Of a stretch of DNA of 39,740 nucleotides, positions 15,423 through 23,273 are shown piece after piece (position 1 is the first letter of the stretch; each line of letters begins with the position of its first letter). This DNA comes from Chloroflexota bacterium. GTDB taxonomy: Bacteria; Chloroflexota; Anaerolineae; CG2-30-64-16. The stretch covers positions 1-39,740 of the forward strand of contig JAKPQT010000010.1 in the NCBI GenBank assembly GCA_029555885.1, given 5' to 3'. Under the pieces are notes generated by a model, which did no database searches, was not told the origin of the DNA, and saw only the letters and a program-made list of their open reading frames with translations. Both the position numbers and the translations under genes were made by a program.

Positions 15423-17513
15423 TCAGGGGCCGGCGTTGAACGTGATCGGCTGGTAGCCGTAGTAGTTGCCGGAAACATCGGTTGCGACCACGCGGTCAAA
15501 CGCGTGACGAATCGATGCGTCATACACCCACAGGTCCAGCATGTAGCAACAGCGGGTAAACGCGGTGCCGAGCGCGGCCTGCAGGTCGATCGTGCGTAGA
15601 TGGACGGTGGTCAGGTTGGGCGTGGTGCCCGTCTGGTCGGTGTTCTTGACACCCAGCGTGCCGTCCGTTGGATCCCACCACTGGTGGAGTGCCGGCCAGG
15701 TCGGGAAGTAAGCGATGGCGGTCGGTGGGCCGCCGCCGATGACGCGCAGCCTGAAGCCGGAGTAGTACGGGTCGTCAAATTGGCCCCAGACCTGGAATTT
15801 CGTCGCGCCGGTCTGCTCCTGGCCGCAGGCCACGACCTCGCTGCCGCGCGAGTTGTCGGGATTGTTGACGAAGACCCGCAGGCCGTTCGGGTAGGGAGCG
15901 ATGACAGGCAGCTGGTTATCGAGCTGGAGATGGTGTTCGACCGGCTCGCGGTGCAGGCCTCCGCCGTCCTGCCACTCCAGCCACAGCACGTAGTGGCCGT
16001 TCGGGTCGGGCGGATTCCAGCCGAAGCCCTGGCTGTTGGCCGTATCCCACACGGCTAGCCGCAGGTTGTGATTCACGCAGCCGGTGAGCGTGCCGTCATA
16101 GGCGTGGAACCAGGCGTTCGCATCGATCCAGCCCCGGCTGTCCGTTTCGAGCAACTGCTCCAGGGGGCTCCCCTCCGGCGGAATGAAGCAGCCGAACGGC
16201 CAGAACGGCCGCGGGACGGCGAGCCGCCAGCGGGTGCGGATGCCGGGCGTCGCGGGGTCGTCTACAGCCCCCGGTGCGAGGGCGCCCGCAGGCCGGTAGG
16301 CCACCCGGAACCGCGTCACACCAGCGGCGGGCGGCACGAAGCCATCCACCGGCACGAAGAGACCGCAGGGCTGGCCGCGCGGGTCGGAGGTAAAGACGCC
16401 CTGATAAAGGCCCGTGCCTCCGCCGTTAATGGGCGTTAGCCCGCCATTGAACTCCGCCACGAAGCGCTGGTCACCGCAGAGCTTCTGGATGTTCGGATCT
16501 TTCGGCGGCTCACCCCTGCCGAGCGATAGCGCATCGAGGCCGAGGAAATCGGCGAGGGGATGGAACGGCTGAATCAGGTCCCAGTTCGTGCGTTCGATAC
16601 CGTTGCCGAGGCGCAGCACATCGCCGTCCGTAAAGGCAGGAGTGCCGTCGCCGTACAGGATCTCGGTGGAGAAATACAGAGTCTCCAGGGCCTCTTTGGG
16701 ATCGCGCGGCGATGCAACGCCGTCGAGGCCAAAGTCCATGCCCCGGTTGGGCAGGCCCGCGGGCACGGTTGCGGGCAGCAGCGCGGCCTGTGGGATGACA
16801 ATCGTGCCGGTGGCCGCAGACAGCAGGTCGCCGTCGAGCACCTGTGACTTGGTGCCGATGGCGGCAGTGCCTTCGACCGTGAACCAGATGTCGATGTTGA
16901 ATTCCTTCAGCAAGGCTGCCAGCAGCCCTGGGTTTCGCACAAACTCATCGCGCGGGTGATTGGGCAGGACGCTCACAAACTTCATGATGTTGGCAAGGTC
17001 GCCGGTAAACTGCACGCCGTCCAGCCCGATATCCCAGCGAATGTTGAAAGGGGAGACGAGCGCGATGTTCGGGATGATGTAGCCCGGCGTGAAGAGCAGG
17101 TCGCCGGCGGTGAAACGGCCGGAGACATCGTCCACCTCGGTCGAGAATGCGATCACGGGCCGCTCGAGATTGGCAGCGTCCAGGACATCGAGGGCATCCA
17201 GGCCGAGGTCTGGGCCAGGCGCGCCCGCGAACCAGGCTGCGGTGAGATCGTGATTGCGCATGCACACCTGCCCGTCGAAGCTAAGCAGGTCGCCGTCCGA
17301 GATATAGAGGTTGCCGTCAAAGGGCTTGATGTCGCGGGCCATGAAATCTTCTTCGGTCGAGAACCCGCCGCCAGCACATGCGCCAACCGGCGGCACGGCC
17401 GCTTCATCCAGCGGCGGAGCGGCGGCCGAGGCAGCGGGGATCACGGCCAGGCAGAGGATGAGCACCGCGATCACCTTGAACACCGTTCCCGTTGGAAACC
17501 GCATGGGTAACAT
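15423..17513 (-). CDS. Secreted protein with fourfold FSTE-GDLL-GLD repeats, large paralog
   Basis: 696 residues, not recognised. ATG 17513 is chosen because AAAGGAG lies upstream and a signal peptide follows directly (FKVIAVLILCLAVIPAASA). The first half has four related units of about 50-65 residues, each with FSTE (or a variant), then DGDLL or GDVL, then DLGLDAL or similar: GFSTEEDF..SDGDLLS..DLGLDAL; AFSTEVDD..AGDLLF..DIGLDGV; a diverged FTVEG..DGDLLS..DFGLDGV; and YFSTEILY..DGDVLR..FLGLDAL. The second half (about 330-696) is beta-rich, contains several cysteines, and is absent from the neighbouring paralog. It starts 22 bases after that paralog's stop, so both are likely co-expressed and exported. 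Role unknown; adhesion or matrix is a guess. Confidence 0.8.
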   Translation of the reverse strand: MLPMRFPTGTVFKVIAVLILCLAVIPAASAAAPPLDEAAVPPVGACAGGGFSTEEDFMARDIKPFDGNLYISDGDLLSFDGQVCMRNHDLTAAWFAGAPGPDLGLDALDVLDAANLERPVIAFSTEVDDVSGRFTAGDLLFTPGYIIPNIALVSPFNIRWDIGLDGVQFTGDLANIMKFVSVLPNHPRDEFVRNPGLLAALLKEFNIDIWFTVEGTAAIGTKSQVLDGDLLSAATGTIVIPQAALLPATVPAGLPNRGMDFGLDGVASPRDPKEALETLYFSTEILYGDGTPAFTDGDVLRLGNGIERTNWDLIQPFHPLADFLGLDALSLGRGEPPKDPNIQKLCGDQRFVAEFNGGLTPINGGGTGLYQGVFTSDPRGQPCGLFVPVDGFVPPAAGVTRFRVAYRPAGALAPGAVDDPATPGIRTRWRLAVPRPFWPFGCFIPPEGSPLEQLLETDSRGWIDANAWFHAYDGTLTGCVNHNLRLAVWDTANSQGFGWNPPDPNGHYVLWLEWQDGGGLHREPVEHHLQLDNQLPVIAPYPNGLRVFVNNPDNSRGSEVVACGQEQTGATKFQVWGQFDDPYYSGFRLRVIGGGPPTAIAYFPTWPALHQWWDPTDGTLGVKNTDQTGTTPNLTTVHLRTIDLQAALGTAFTRCCYMLDLWVYDASIRHAFDRVVATDVSGNYYGYQPITFNAGP

Positions 17514-17535
17514 GGTAGCGCTCTCCTTTCTGGCC

Positions 17536-18537
17536 TCAGCGCGTGTCCCTGAGGACCAACGGCAGGTACCCGAGCCGGATCGCTGAAGCCGGCAGCAGGA
17601 TGTGCAGGGCATCCAGGCCCAGGAACTTGGCATACGGTTCAAAGGGAGCGACGAGCGCAGCGTTAGGAGACTCGATGCCATCCCCCTTCTTCAGCACATC
17701 GCCATCGGTGAAGGCAGGCTCCTTGCGGTACAGGATCTCGGTCGAGAAGCGGACAGTGCGGATGTCGCCGTTGCGGCTGGCCGCGACCGCATCCAGGCCG
17801 AAGTCAACCCCGCGATCGGGCAGCCCGGCGGGCACCCCCAGCGGCAGCAGGTCAGCCTGCTTAACGACGATTGCGCCGTTGTAGACCGACAGCAGGTCGC
17901 CGTCATAGATGGGGATGGTGGCCGCCCGCAGCTCGTTGCTCTCCGTGGATATCCAGATGTCGACCTTGAAGCTGCCCAGGAGATCGTAGATGAGGCCGGG
18001 ATTGTGGAACCAATCATCGCGCGACAGCTCGGCCGCCCGGTTCAGGAAGCCGATGATGCCCGTCGCGGCGCCGATGAACTGCAGGCCGTCGAGTCCCAGG
18101 TCGTGACCCACCTGGAATTTGCGTAGCAGGATAGTGTTGGGAATCGCCGCGCCCTTGTTGGTCAGGAGGTCGCCGGCGAAGAAGCGCCCGTTGGGGTCAT
18201 CCAGCTCAGTCGAGAATGCTACGAGGTTCTGCTCGACATCTACGACATCGACAGCATCCAGCCCGAGGTCGCCCCCGACCTTCCAAAGCGCCAATAGTTC
18301 CGCATTGCGCATACAGACTGCGTGGTTAGGGCCCAGCAGGTCGCCATCCGAGATGATCTGGTTGCCATCCGGCGGCAGGGGCCCGCGCGTGACGAAATCT
18401 TCTTCTGTGGAGAAGCCGAGTGATTTACATGCCGCGAGATTCGCTGTTACACCTTGCTCATCTGCCTGTGCGTTGGGGATCAGCAGCAATGAACAGAGGA
18501 GCACGCCGCACAAGATGTAGTGTCTCGTCTGCTTCAT
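17536..18537 (-). CDS. Secreted protein with fourfold FSTE-GDLL-GLD repeats, short paralog
   Basis: 333 residues with a signal peptide (HYILCGVLLCSLLLIPNAQA). The mature protein aligns with the first half of the downstream 696-residue gene over its whole length: unit 1 (about 41-103) GFSTEEDF, SDGDLLG and DLGLDAVDVVD; unit 2 (about 105-155) AFSTELDD, AGDLLT and DLGLDGLQF; unit 3 (about 193-257) ISTESNE, DGDLLS and DFGLDAVAA; unit 4 (about 265-320) RFSTEILY, DGDVLK and FLGLDAL. It ends ASAIRLGYLPLVLRDTR, a short tail similar to the YLPL endings of many Chloroflexota surface proteins. AAAGGAG precedes ATG 18537. The family is unknown to me; the Asp/Gly-rich repeats could bind calcium or fold as a propeller, which is inference. 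Confidence 0.8.
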   Translation of the reverse strand: MKQTRHYILCGVLLCSLLLIPNAQADEQGVTANLAACKSLGFSTEEDFVTRGPLPPDGNQIISDGDLLGPNHAVCMRNAELLALWKVGGDLGLDAVDVVDVEQNLVAFSTELDDPNGRFFAGDLLTNKGAAIPNTILLRKFQVGHDLGLDGLQFIGAATGIIGFLNRAAELSRDDWFHNPGLIYDLLGSFKVDIWISTESNELRAATIPIYDGDLLSVYNGAIVVKQADLLPLGVPAGLPDRGVDFGLDAVAASRNGDIRTVRFSTEILYRKEPAFTDGDVLKKGDGIESPNAALVAPFEPYAKFLGLDALHILLPASAIRLGYLPLVLRDTR

Positions 18538-18564
18538 GGAGACGCTCCTTTCGTGCGCATCCGT

Positions 18565-18590
18565 GCCGCATATCTGCGCCGCATATCTGC
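18565..18590. repeat. Two tandem 13-base repeats upstream of the short paralog
   Basis: GCCGCATATCTGC occurs twice head to tail (18565-18577 and 18578-18590), 28-53 bases upstream of the start at 18537 on the minus strand. It could be a regulator site or leader structure. The rest of the 405-base gap to 18943 holds a small dyad CACAT-GAT-ATGTG (18726-18738) and the divergent promoter. Confidence 0.6.
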
Positions 18591-18807
18591 GACATGATCC
18601 GGCGGGGGAGGCCGGCCAGCAATCCCTTTATCCTCCTCAAAGCGAGCCGAGTTCCGGCGGGCTGAACGCCCAGGCCATCAACCGCGTGATTCCGGGCAGC
18701 AAATATGCTGGTTGTATGACAGGTGCACATGATATGTGGCGACAACAGACATATTACACCGATGAAGATGCCGCGTCAATAGGTGGCGAATCTGCACATC
18801 TGCGCGT

Positions 18808-18866
18808 TTGACGCGGTACGTGCCTCCTGTTACACTGGTGACCAGTTACCCGCAACTGGTCACCAG
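18808..18866 (+). promoter_or_regulatory. Promoter with double-dyad operator for the flavoprotein pair
   Basis: The -35 TTGACG (18808-18813) and -10 TACACT (18831-18836) have a 17-base spacer. From 18835 the two elements CTGGTGACCAG (18835-18845) and CTGGTCACCAG (18856-18866) are each a palindrome around one base, their centres are 21 bases apart, and together they form a larger 13-bp perfect inverted repeat with a 6-base gap. The first overlaps the -10 box. This is the layout of a repressor bound as two dimers on the same helix face. Confidence 0.75.
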
Positions 18867-18942
18867 CCGCCAGTTCTCCGCATGCCGCCAGGCGCGGCCC
18901 TGGTCGGGATGCCTGTCCCCATCCTGCAGGAGGGAAAAGACG

Positions 18943-20265
18943 ATGGACCTCCGCCTGCGAAACGGTGATCGGGTGTGCATTGTCGGTGGGGGGCCGGCGG
19001 GTTGCTTCGCTGCGCTGCACCTGCTCCGACTGGCGCGCGAAGCAGGAATCGAGTGCCAGGTCTTCATCTTCGAGCCCCATGATTATGTTACCCCGGGCGC
19101 CCCGCGCAATTGCAAGGGCTGCGCCGGCATCCTCTCCGCGGGCGCCCTGCGACACATGGCGACGCTTGGCCTCACACTGCCGCGCGAGGTCATCCAGTCA
19201 GAGCTGCGGGCGTATCAGTTGTTCGTCCGCGGCAACGTGGCCGTCATCGAGCAGCCAGTGGCCGGCCGCAAGATTCTCAGCGTCTATCGCGGCACCGGCC
19301 CGCGCCACCATCCGGGCGAGCCTCTGTCCAGCTTCGACGGCTTTCTCCTGTCCCAGGCCATTGCCGCCGGCGCGCATCATGTACCGGCGCGGGTGCGTAA
19401 GGTGACCTGGGATGACCGGCCCATCGTGCATACGGACAGGGGCACGCAGCCGGCCGAGCTGCTCGTCCTGGCAACCGGCGTCAACGCCCGGCCGCCGCTG
19501 GATGCCAGTTTCGGCTATCAGCCGCCCAACAGCGCGGTGATGGCCCAGGACGAAATCCTGCGGCCCGAGGGCTGGCCGGAGGACACAGTGGCCGGCTTCT
19601 TCGGCGAGCCGCCCGGCCTGCTGTTCGGCGCGCTCGTGCCGAAGGGCGCTTACCTCAACGTCTCCCTGCTCTGGCGCGATGCGCCTGCCCATGCCATCCA
19701 GCAGTTCTACGAGGCACAGTCCCGGATCCTGAGCGACCTCTTTCCGTCCGCGCCGCGGAGCTTCTGCGGCTGCAACCCGCGCATCCTGACCGGCCCCGCG
19801 ACTGTTTACTACGGGGATCGCTGGGTCAGCGTCGGTGATGCGGTCGTGTCGCACCTGTACAAAGATGGCATCAATTCGGCTTTCATCACGGCCCGGGGAG
19901 CCATGACCGCGGCCGTGCAGGCGGGCATCGGCAGCGCGGACTTCGAACGCGCGTACCGGCCGGTCTGCGCACAGCTCGCCGCCGATAACCGGTACGGCGC
20001 GCTGCTGTATTCGGTGTTTAGCCAGCTTCTGACCTTGCCGAGCTTCGCGACGGCTTTTGCGGAGTCCGTGCGCACAGAAACGGCGCTGAACCCGACGGGA
20101 CGCGTACATGCCCGCCTGCTGTGGGGGATGCTGACCGGCGATGAGCCTTACCGCGACCTCTTTCGCCTGGTGCTTCAACCGCGGGGAGCCTGGGCCTTTG
20201 CGCGCCACCTGCTGCGCGCCCTGGCGGCAGGAGAGGCACGTCGGGCTGCCAGCAGCGAGCCCTAA
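18943..20265 (+). CDS. Geranylgeranyl-reductase-like FAD-dependent oxidoreductase (paralog A)
   Basis: 440 residues. The N-terminal FAD Rossmann motif is VCIVGGGPAGCF (G15, G17, G20). Residues 54-62 read PRNCKGCAG, with C57 and C60, at the place where geranylgeranyl-reductase family flavoproteins have a conserved Cys-Gly element. The second FAD motif is WVSVGDAVVSHLYKDGINSAF, the typical GD box. The family reduces isoprenoid chains or acts as an electron-transfer dehydrogenase, so the substrate here is open. ATG 18943 is chosen over an upstream in-frame start because GGAGGG precedes it and the FAD motif follows at once. A paralog follows 96 bases downstream. Probably controlled by the double-dyad operator upstream. 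Confidence 0.8.
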   Translation: MDLRLRNGDRVCIVGGGPAGCFAALHLLRLAREAGIECQVFIFEPHDYVTPGAPRNCKGCAGILSAGALRHMATLGLTLPREVIQSELRAYQLFVRGNVAVIEQPVAGRKILSVYRGTGPRHHPGEPLSSFDGFLLSQAIAAGAHHVPARVRKVTWDDRPIVHTDRGTQPAELLVLATGVNARPPLDASFGYQPPNSAVMAQDEILRPEGWPEDTVAGFFGEPPGLLFGALVPKGAYLNVSLLWRDAPAHAIQQFYEAQSRILSDLFPSAPRSFCGCNPRILTGPATVYYGDRWVSVGDAVVSHLYKDGINSAFITARGAMTAAVQAGIGSADFERAYRPVCAQLAADNRYGALLYSVFSQLLTLPSFATAFAESVRTETALNPTGRVHARLLWGMLTGDEPYRDLFRLVLQPRGAWAFARHLLRALAAGEARRAASSEP

Positions 20266-20361
20266 AGTCTGTCTGAGAGACAAGACCGATCTCACGCGGA
20301 GACGCAACGAACATCAAGTGATCTGTAATATGCAGTGTGCAGCACCGGAGGGAGGGATGCC

Positions 20362-21609
20362 ATGAGCGGCCTGGGGGCATTATCCGATGGCAGCCGGGTG
20401 GTGATTGTGGGCGGCGGACCGGGCGGAGTGGCATGCGGCCTCTTGCTGCAGCGCATGGCCCAGGAGGCTGCCCGCCGGCTGGACATCACCATCGTGGAAG
20501 GCAAGCAGTTCTCGGGCGCGCACCACCACAACCTGTGCGCAGGGGTCCTCTCGCCGCCGCTGCCTGATCTGCTTGGCGCGCGCGTGGATGTGTGCTTCCC
20601 GGGCTGCCTGCCCCACCGTGAGATCAGCGGCTACATCCTGCACAGCCCGCACGCTCAGATTATCCTGGACGACCGGTACCAGCCGTCGGTTGCGCTGCGC
20701 CGGGTCCAGTTCGACGACTACATGCTGGAAATCGCGCGGGCGCGCGGACTGACCGTCATGCGTGCGCGTGCCGTGGACCTGGATTTCCATGCGGACCGGG
20801 CAGTGGTCTATACGGAGAGCGCCCCGCTGGAGGCAGATGTTGTGGTGGGCGCGTTCGGGATGGATGACGGGACGGGCGCCGTCTTTGCGCGGGCCGTGGG
20901 CTACCGCCCACCGCAGGCCCTGGCCAGCATCGTGACCCGGCTGCACCCCGGGCCGGATGGCATGGCGTCTTTCGGTCCGCACATCCATGCCTTCCTGAGC
21001 GCGTCGCCGCACATCGAGTTCGGGGCAGTCACGCCCAAGGACGACCACCTGACCATCAATATCGCGGGCAGCGCAGTCACGGACGAGCAACTGGCGGGGT
21101 TCCTGCGTTGGCCCCAGGTGCGGGCCGTCCTCCCCAATTTCGGCCGTGCCGGTGAGCTCGATCCCACGGACCTGAAGGTCTACAAGGGGCGCTTTCCCTC
21201 CTCGCTGGCCCACCGCTATTACGGTGATCGCTACGTGCTCGTGGGCGACGCGGCCGGGCTGGTGCGCGCCTTCAAGGGCAAGGGGGTGACCTCGGCGGTG
21301 CTGACGGGCATGCGCGCCGCAGAGACCATCTTCCAGGTCGGTATCTCCGAGTCTGCCTTTGCCGATCACTATGCGGCCGCGAACCGCGATATCACCGGCG
21401 ACCTGCTGTACGGCCAGGGCATGCGCCTGCTGGTGCGGCTCTCAGCGCGGCTGGGCTTGATGGACCCGGTCCTGCGTGCTGCACGCAACAGCGGGACGAT
21501 CCAGGAGGCGCTCTTCGGCGCGGTTTCGGGCTATACGACCTACCGTAAGGTGCTCCGCGGGATGCTGCGTCCGGCAGCGGTCCTCGCCATCCTGCGTGCG
21601 TTGCGGTAG
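20362..21609 (+). CDS. Geranylgeranyl-reductase-like FAD-dependent oxidoreductase (paralog B)
   Basis: 415 residues, clearly related to the upstream gene: FAD motif VVIVGGGPGGVACGLLL, the element HHHNLCAGVLS with one cysteine (C59) where paralog A has two, and the GD box YVLVGDAAGLVRAFKGKGVTSA. Residues HIEFGAVTPKDDHLTINI form the substrate-domain sheet. The start ATG 20362 has GGAGGGAGGG just before it; a GTG 27 bases upstream in frame is less likely. The pair may form a heterodimer or act in successive double-bond reductions of an isoprenoid or lipid; neither carotenoid nor chlorophyll genes are in the window to support a choice. An inverted repeat follows the stop. Confidence 0.78.
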   Translation: MSGLGALSDGSRVVIVGGGPGGVACGLLLQRMAQEAARRLDITIVEGKQFSGAHHHNLCAGVLSPPLPDLLGARVDVCFPGCLPHREISGYILHSPHAQIILDDRYQPSVALRRVQFDDYMLEIARARGLTVMRARAVDLDFHADRAVVYTESAPLEADVVVGAFGMDDGTGAVFARAVGYRPPQALASIVTRLHPGPDGMASFGPHIHAFLSASPHIEFGAVTPKDDHLTINIAGSAVTDEQLAGFLRWPQVRAVLPNFGRAGELDPTDLKVYKGRFPSSLAHRYYGDRYVLVGDAAGLVRAFKGKGVTSAVLTGMRAAETIFQVGISESAFADHYAAANRDITGDLLYGQGMRLLVRLSARLGLMDPVLRAARNSGTIQEALFGAVSGYTTYRKVLRGMLRPAAVLAILRALR

Positions 21610-21676
21610 CGGGTGCATCGCCTCAGGCGAGCTTGGCACCGGAGAGGAAGTCCAGATCCCGTGCACTGCAGAGGAT

Positions 21677-21748
21677 TGGAGGCGAGGCTTCAGCCGGTTA
21701 GGGCAGCTGTGTACGTAGGTGTCCAAACCAGCTGAAGCCTCGCCTCCA
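21677..21748. repeat. 23-bp inverted repeat between paralog B and the fucosidase gene
   Basis: Arms 21677-21699 and 21726-21748 (TGGAGGCGAGGCTTCAGC plus five bases) are complementary except for one position; the loop is 26 bases. The two flanking genes are in the same direction, so it may end the flavoprotein transcript. Confidence 0.8.
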
Positions 21749-21761
21749 GTTCTGCCCCGGG

Positions 21762-21791
21762 TTGGCTCATCTCCGGTCGGTGGGCTATAAT
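21762..21791 (+). promoter_or_regulatory. Candidate promoter of the GH29 gene
   Basis: TTGGCT (21762-21767) and a perfect TATAAT (21786-21791) with an 18-base spacer, 36 bases before the start codon. Confidence 0.55.
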
Positions 21792-21826
21792 CCTGCCCAA
21801 TCCCCCAACCATGGAGCGCAAACAGC

Positions 21827-23176
21827 ATGACACAACCCCTTCCCATCGAAGATGACCAGAACGCGCCGGCGCCGTTCGGCGGCAGCGTCGTCCAGGCCGC
21901 GCAGGTGTCCGGCAACCGGCCCGCGCGCGTCGCGTGGTTCAGGACGCTGGGCCTCGGCCTGTTCATCCACTGGAGCGTCGACTCGCAGCTCGGGATGGTC
22001 ATCAGCCACTCGCTGGTCGGCGCATCCGACGACTACGTGCGGCGTTATTTCGATGAGCTGCCCAAGACCTTCTGCCCGGAACACTTTGCGCCAGACGAGT
22101 GGGCGCGGCTGGCGGCCGTGTGCGGGTTCCGCTATGTGGTCTTCACGACGAAGCATCACAACGGCTTCTGCATGTTCGAGACGGCCACCACCGACTTCGA
22201 CGTCATGCACACGCCCTATCAGCGGGACATCACCCGGCAGGTGGTCGAGGCGTTTCGCAGGCAGGGCATCGCCATCGGCTTCTACTTCTCGCCCGATGAT
22301 TTCTCCGTCCTGCGCCGGCAGGGCATCGAGATTGCGCGCGGGCGGCAGGAGGTGGACCCGCTGCACAATCCCGACCTGATGGCGCTCAACCGGGCGCAGT
22401 TGCGGGAGCTGCTCACGAACTACGGCTCGGTGGACCTGCTTTTCTTCGATGGGCAGGCGGAGGGGCTGAAGCAGCTTGCCTGGGAGCTTCAGCCGGATAT
22501 CGTGGTGACGCGCGGGGATATGGCGACGCCGGAACAGCGCCTGCCGGACCGCGCGCTGCCCGGCCCGTGGGAGAGCTGCATCACGATGGGCACCGCGTGG
22601 CAGTACCAGCCGACGAACGAGACCTACAAGTCGGGCCGCGACCTGATCCTGCTGCTGGCGGAGGCGCGCGCCAAGGGCGGCAACCTGCTGCTCAACGTCG
22701 GACCGAAGCCGGACGGCGCGCTGCCGGAAGAACAGGTCAGCCGGCTGATGGAGCTGGGGCTGTGGAACTTCATCAACGCGGAGGCCGTATTCGGCACGGA
22801 GGCCTGCGAACTCACCCGCGAGCCCGGCGCGTGGTTTACCCGGCGCGGGGACACGGTGTATGCGATTCTGACCGACATCGACTGGACGCAGGCGGAGGAT
22901 ACGACCGGCCACAGCTTTGCGCGGGGATCGCGCACCTACGGCAAGCGCGCTGCGGTGACGCTGCAGCACGTCCGGACCGGCACGGAGACGGTTGTCAGCG
23001 TGCTGGGCCAGTCCGGACGGCACCTGGAATACAACGACGCGGCCGACCCGGCTCCCCGCTGGCAGCAGGATGAGGCGGGGCTGCACGTCTCGGTCATGAG
23101 CAGCCAGCGCATCTACGATGCGTGGGGCTGGAACAATCCGGTGGTGTTGAAGATCACGCAGGCGAGCGTGGAATGA
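21827..23176 (+). CDS. Alpha-L-fucosidase (GH29 family)
   Basis: 449 residues, no signal peptide. It hydrolyses alpha-L-fucosyl linkages with retention. The family core is clear: LGLFIHWSVDSQLG, the motif FTTKHHNGFCMF (commonly KHHDGF), and the nucleophile region VDLLFFDGQAEGL with Asp208. GGNLLLNVGPKPDGALPEEQ is the typical end of the barrel, followed by a beta domain. The absence of an export signal implies it works on imported oligosaccharides or glycosides. It sits near a GH106-like gene and about 6.5 kb from the GH78 gene, which together suggest handling of deoxy sugars. It is convergent with the next gene across a 36-bp perfect inverted repeat. Confidence 0.88.
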   Translation: MTQPLPIEDDQNAPAPFGGSVVQAAQVSGNRPARVAWFRTLGLGLFIHWSVDSQLGMVISHSLVGASDDYVRRYFDELPKTFCPEHFAPDEWARLAAVCGFRYVVFTTKHHNGFCMFETATTDFDVMHTPYQRDITRQVVEAFRRQGIAIGFYFSPDDFSVLRRQGIEIARGRQEVDPLHNPDLMALNRAQLRELLTNYGSVDLLFFDGQAEGLKQLAWELQPDIVVTRGDMATPEQRLPDRALPGPWESCITMGTAWQYQPTNETYKSGRDLILLLAEARAKGGNLLLNVGPKPDGALPEEQVSRLMELGLWNFINAEAVFGTEACELTREPGAWFTRRGDTVYAILTDIDWTQAEDTTGHSFARGSRTYGKRAAVTLQHVRTGTETVVSVLGQSGRHLEYNDAADPAPRWQQDEAGLHVSVMSSQRIYDAWGWNNPVVLKITQASVE

Positions 23177-23188
23177 TCAAGCGGCTGT

Positions 23189-23273
23189 CCTCACCCCCCT
23201 CTGACTCCCCCTCTCCTGAAGTGCAGACCGAAGGCCCGCACTTCAGGAGAGGGGGAGTCAGAGGGGGGTGAGG
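23189..23273. repeat. 36-bp perfect inverted repeat between convergent genes
   Basis: Arms 23189-23224 and 23238-23273 are exactly complementary over 36 bases; the loop is 13 bases. The left arm is pyrimidine-rich (CCTCACCCCCCTCTG..) and ends GAAGTGC. It fills nearly the whole gap between the GH29 gene and the opposite-strand glycosidase gene, and ends directly before that gene's stop codon. Confidence 0.9.
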
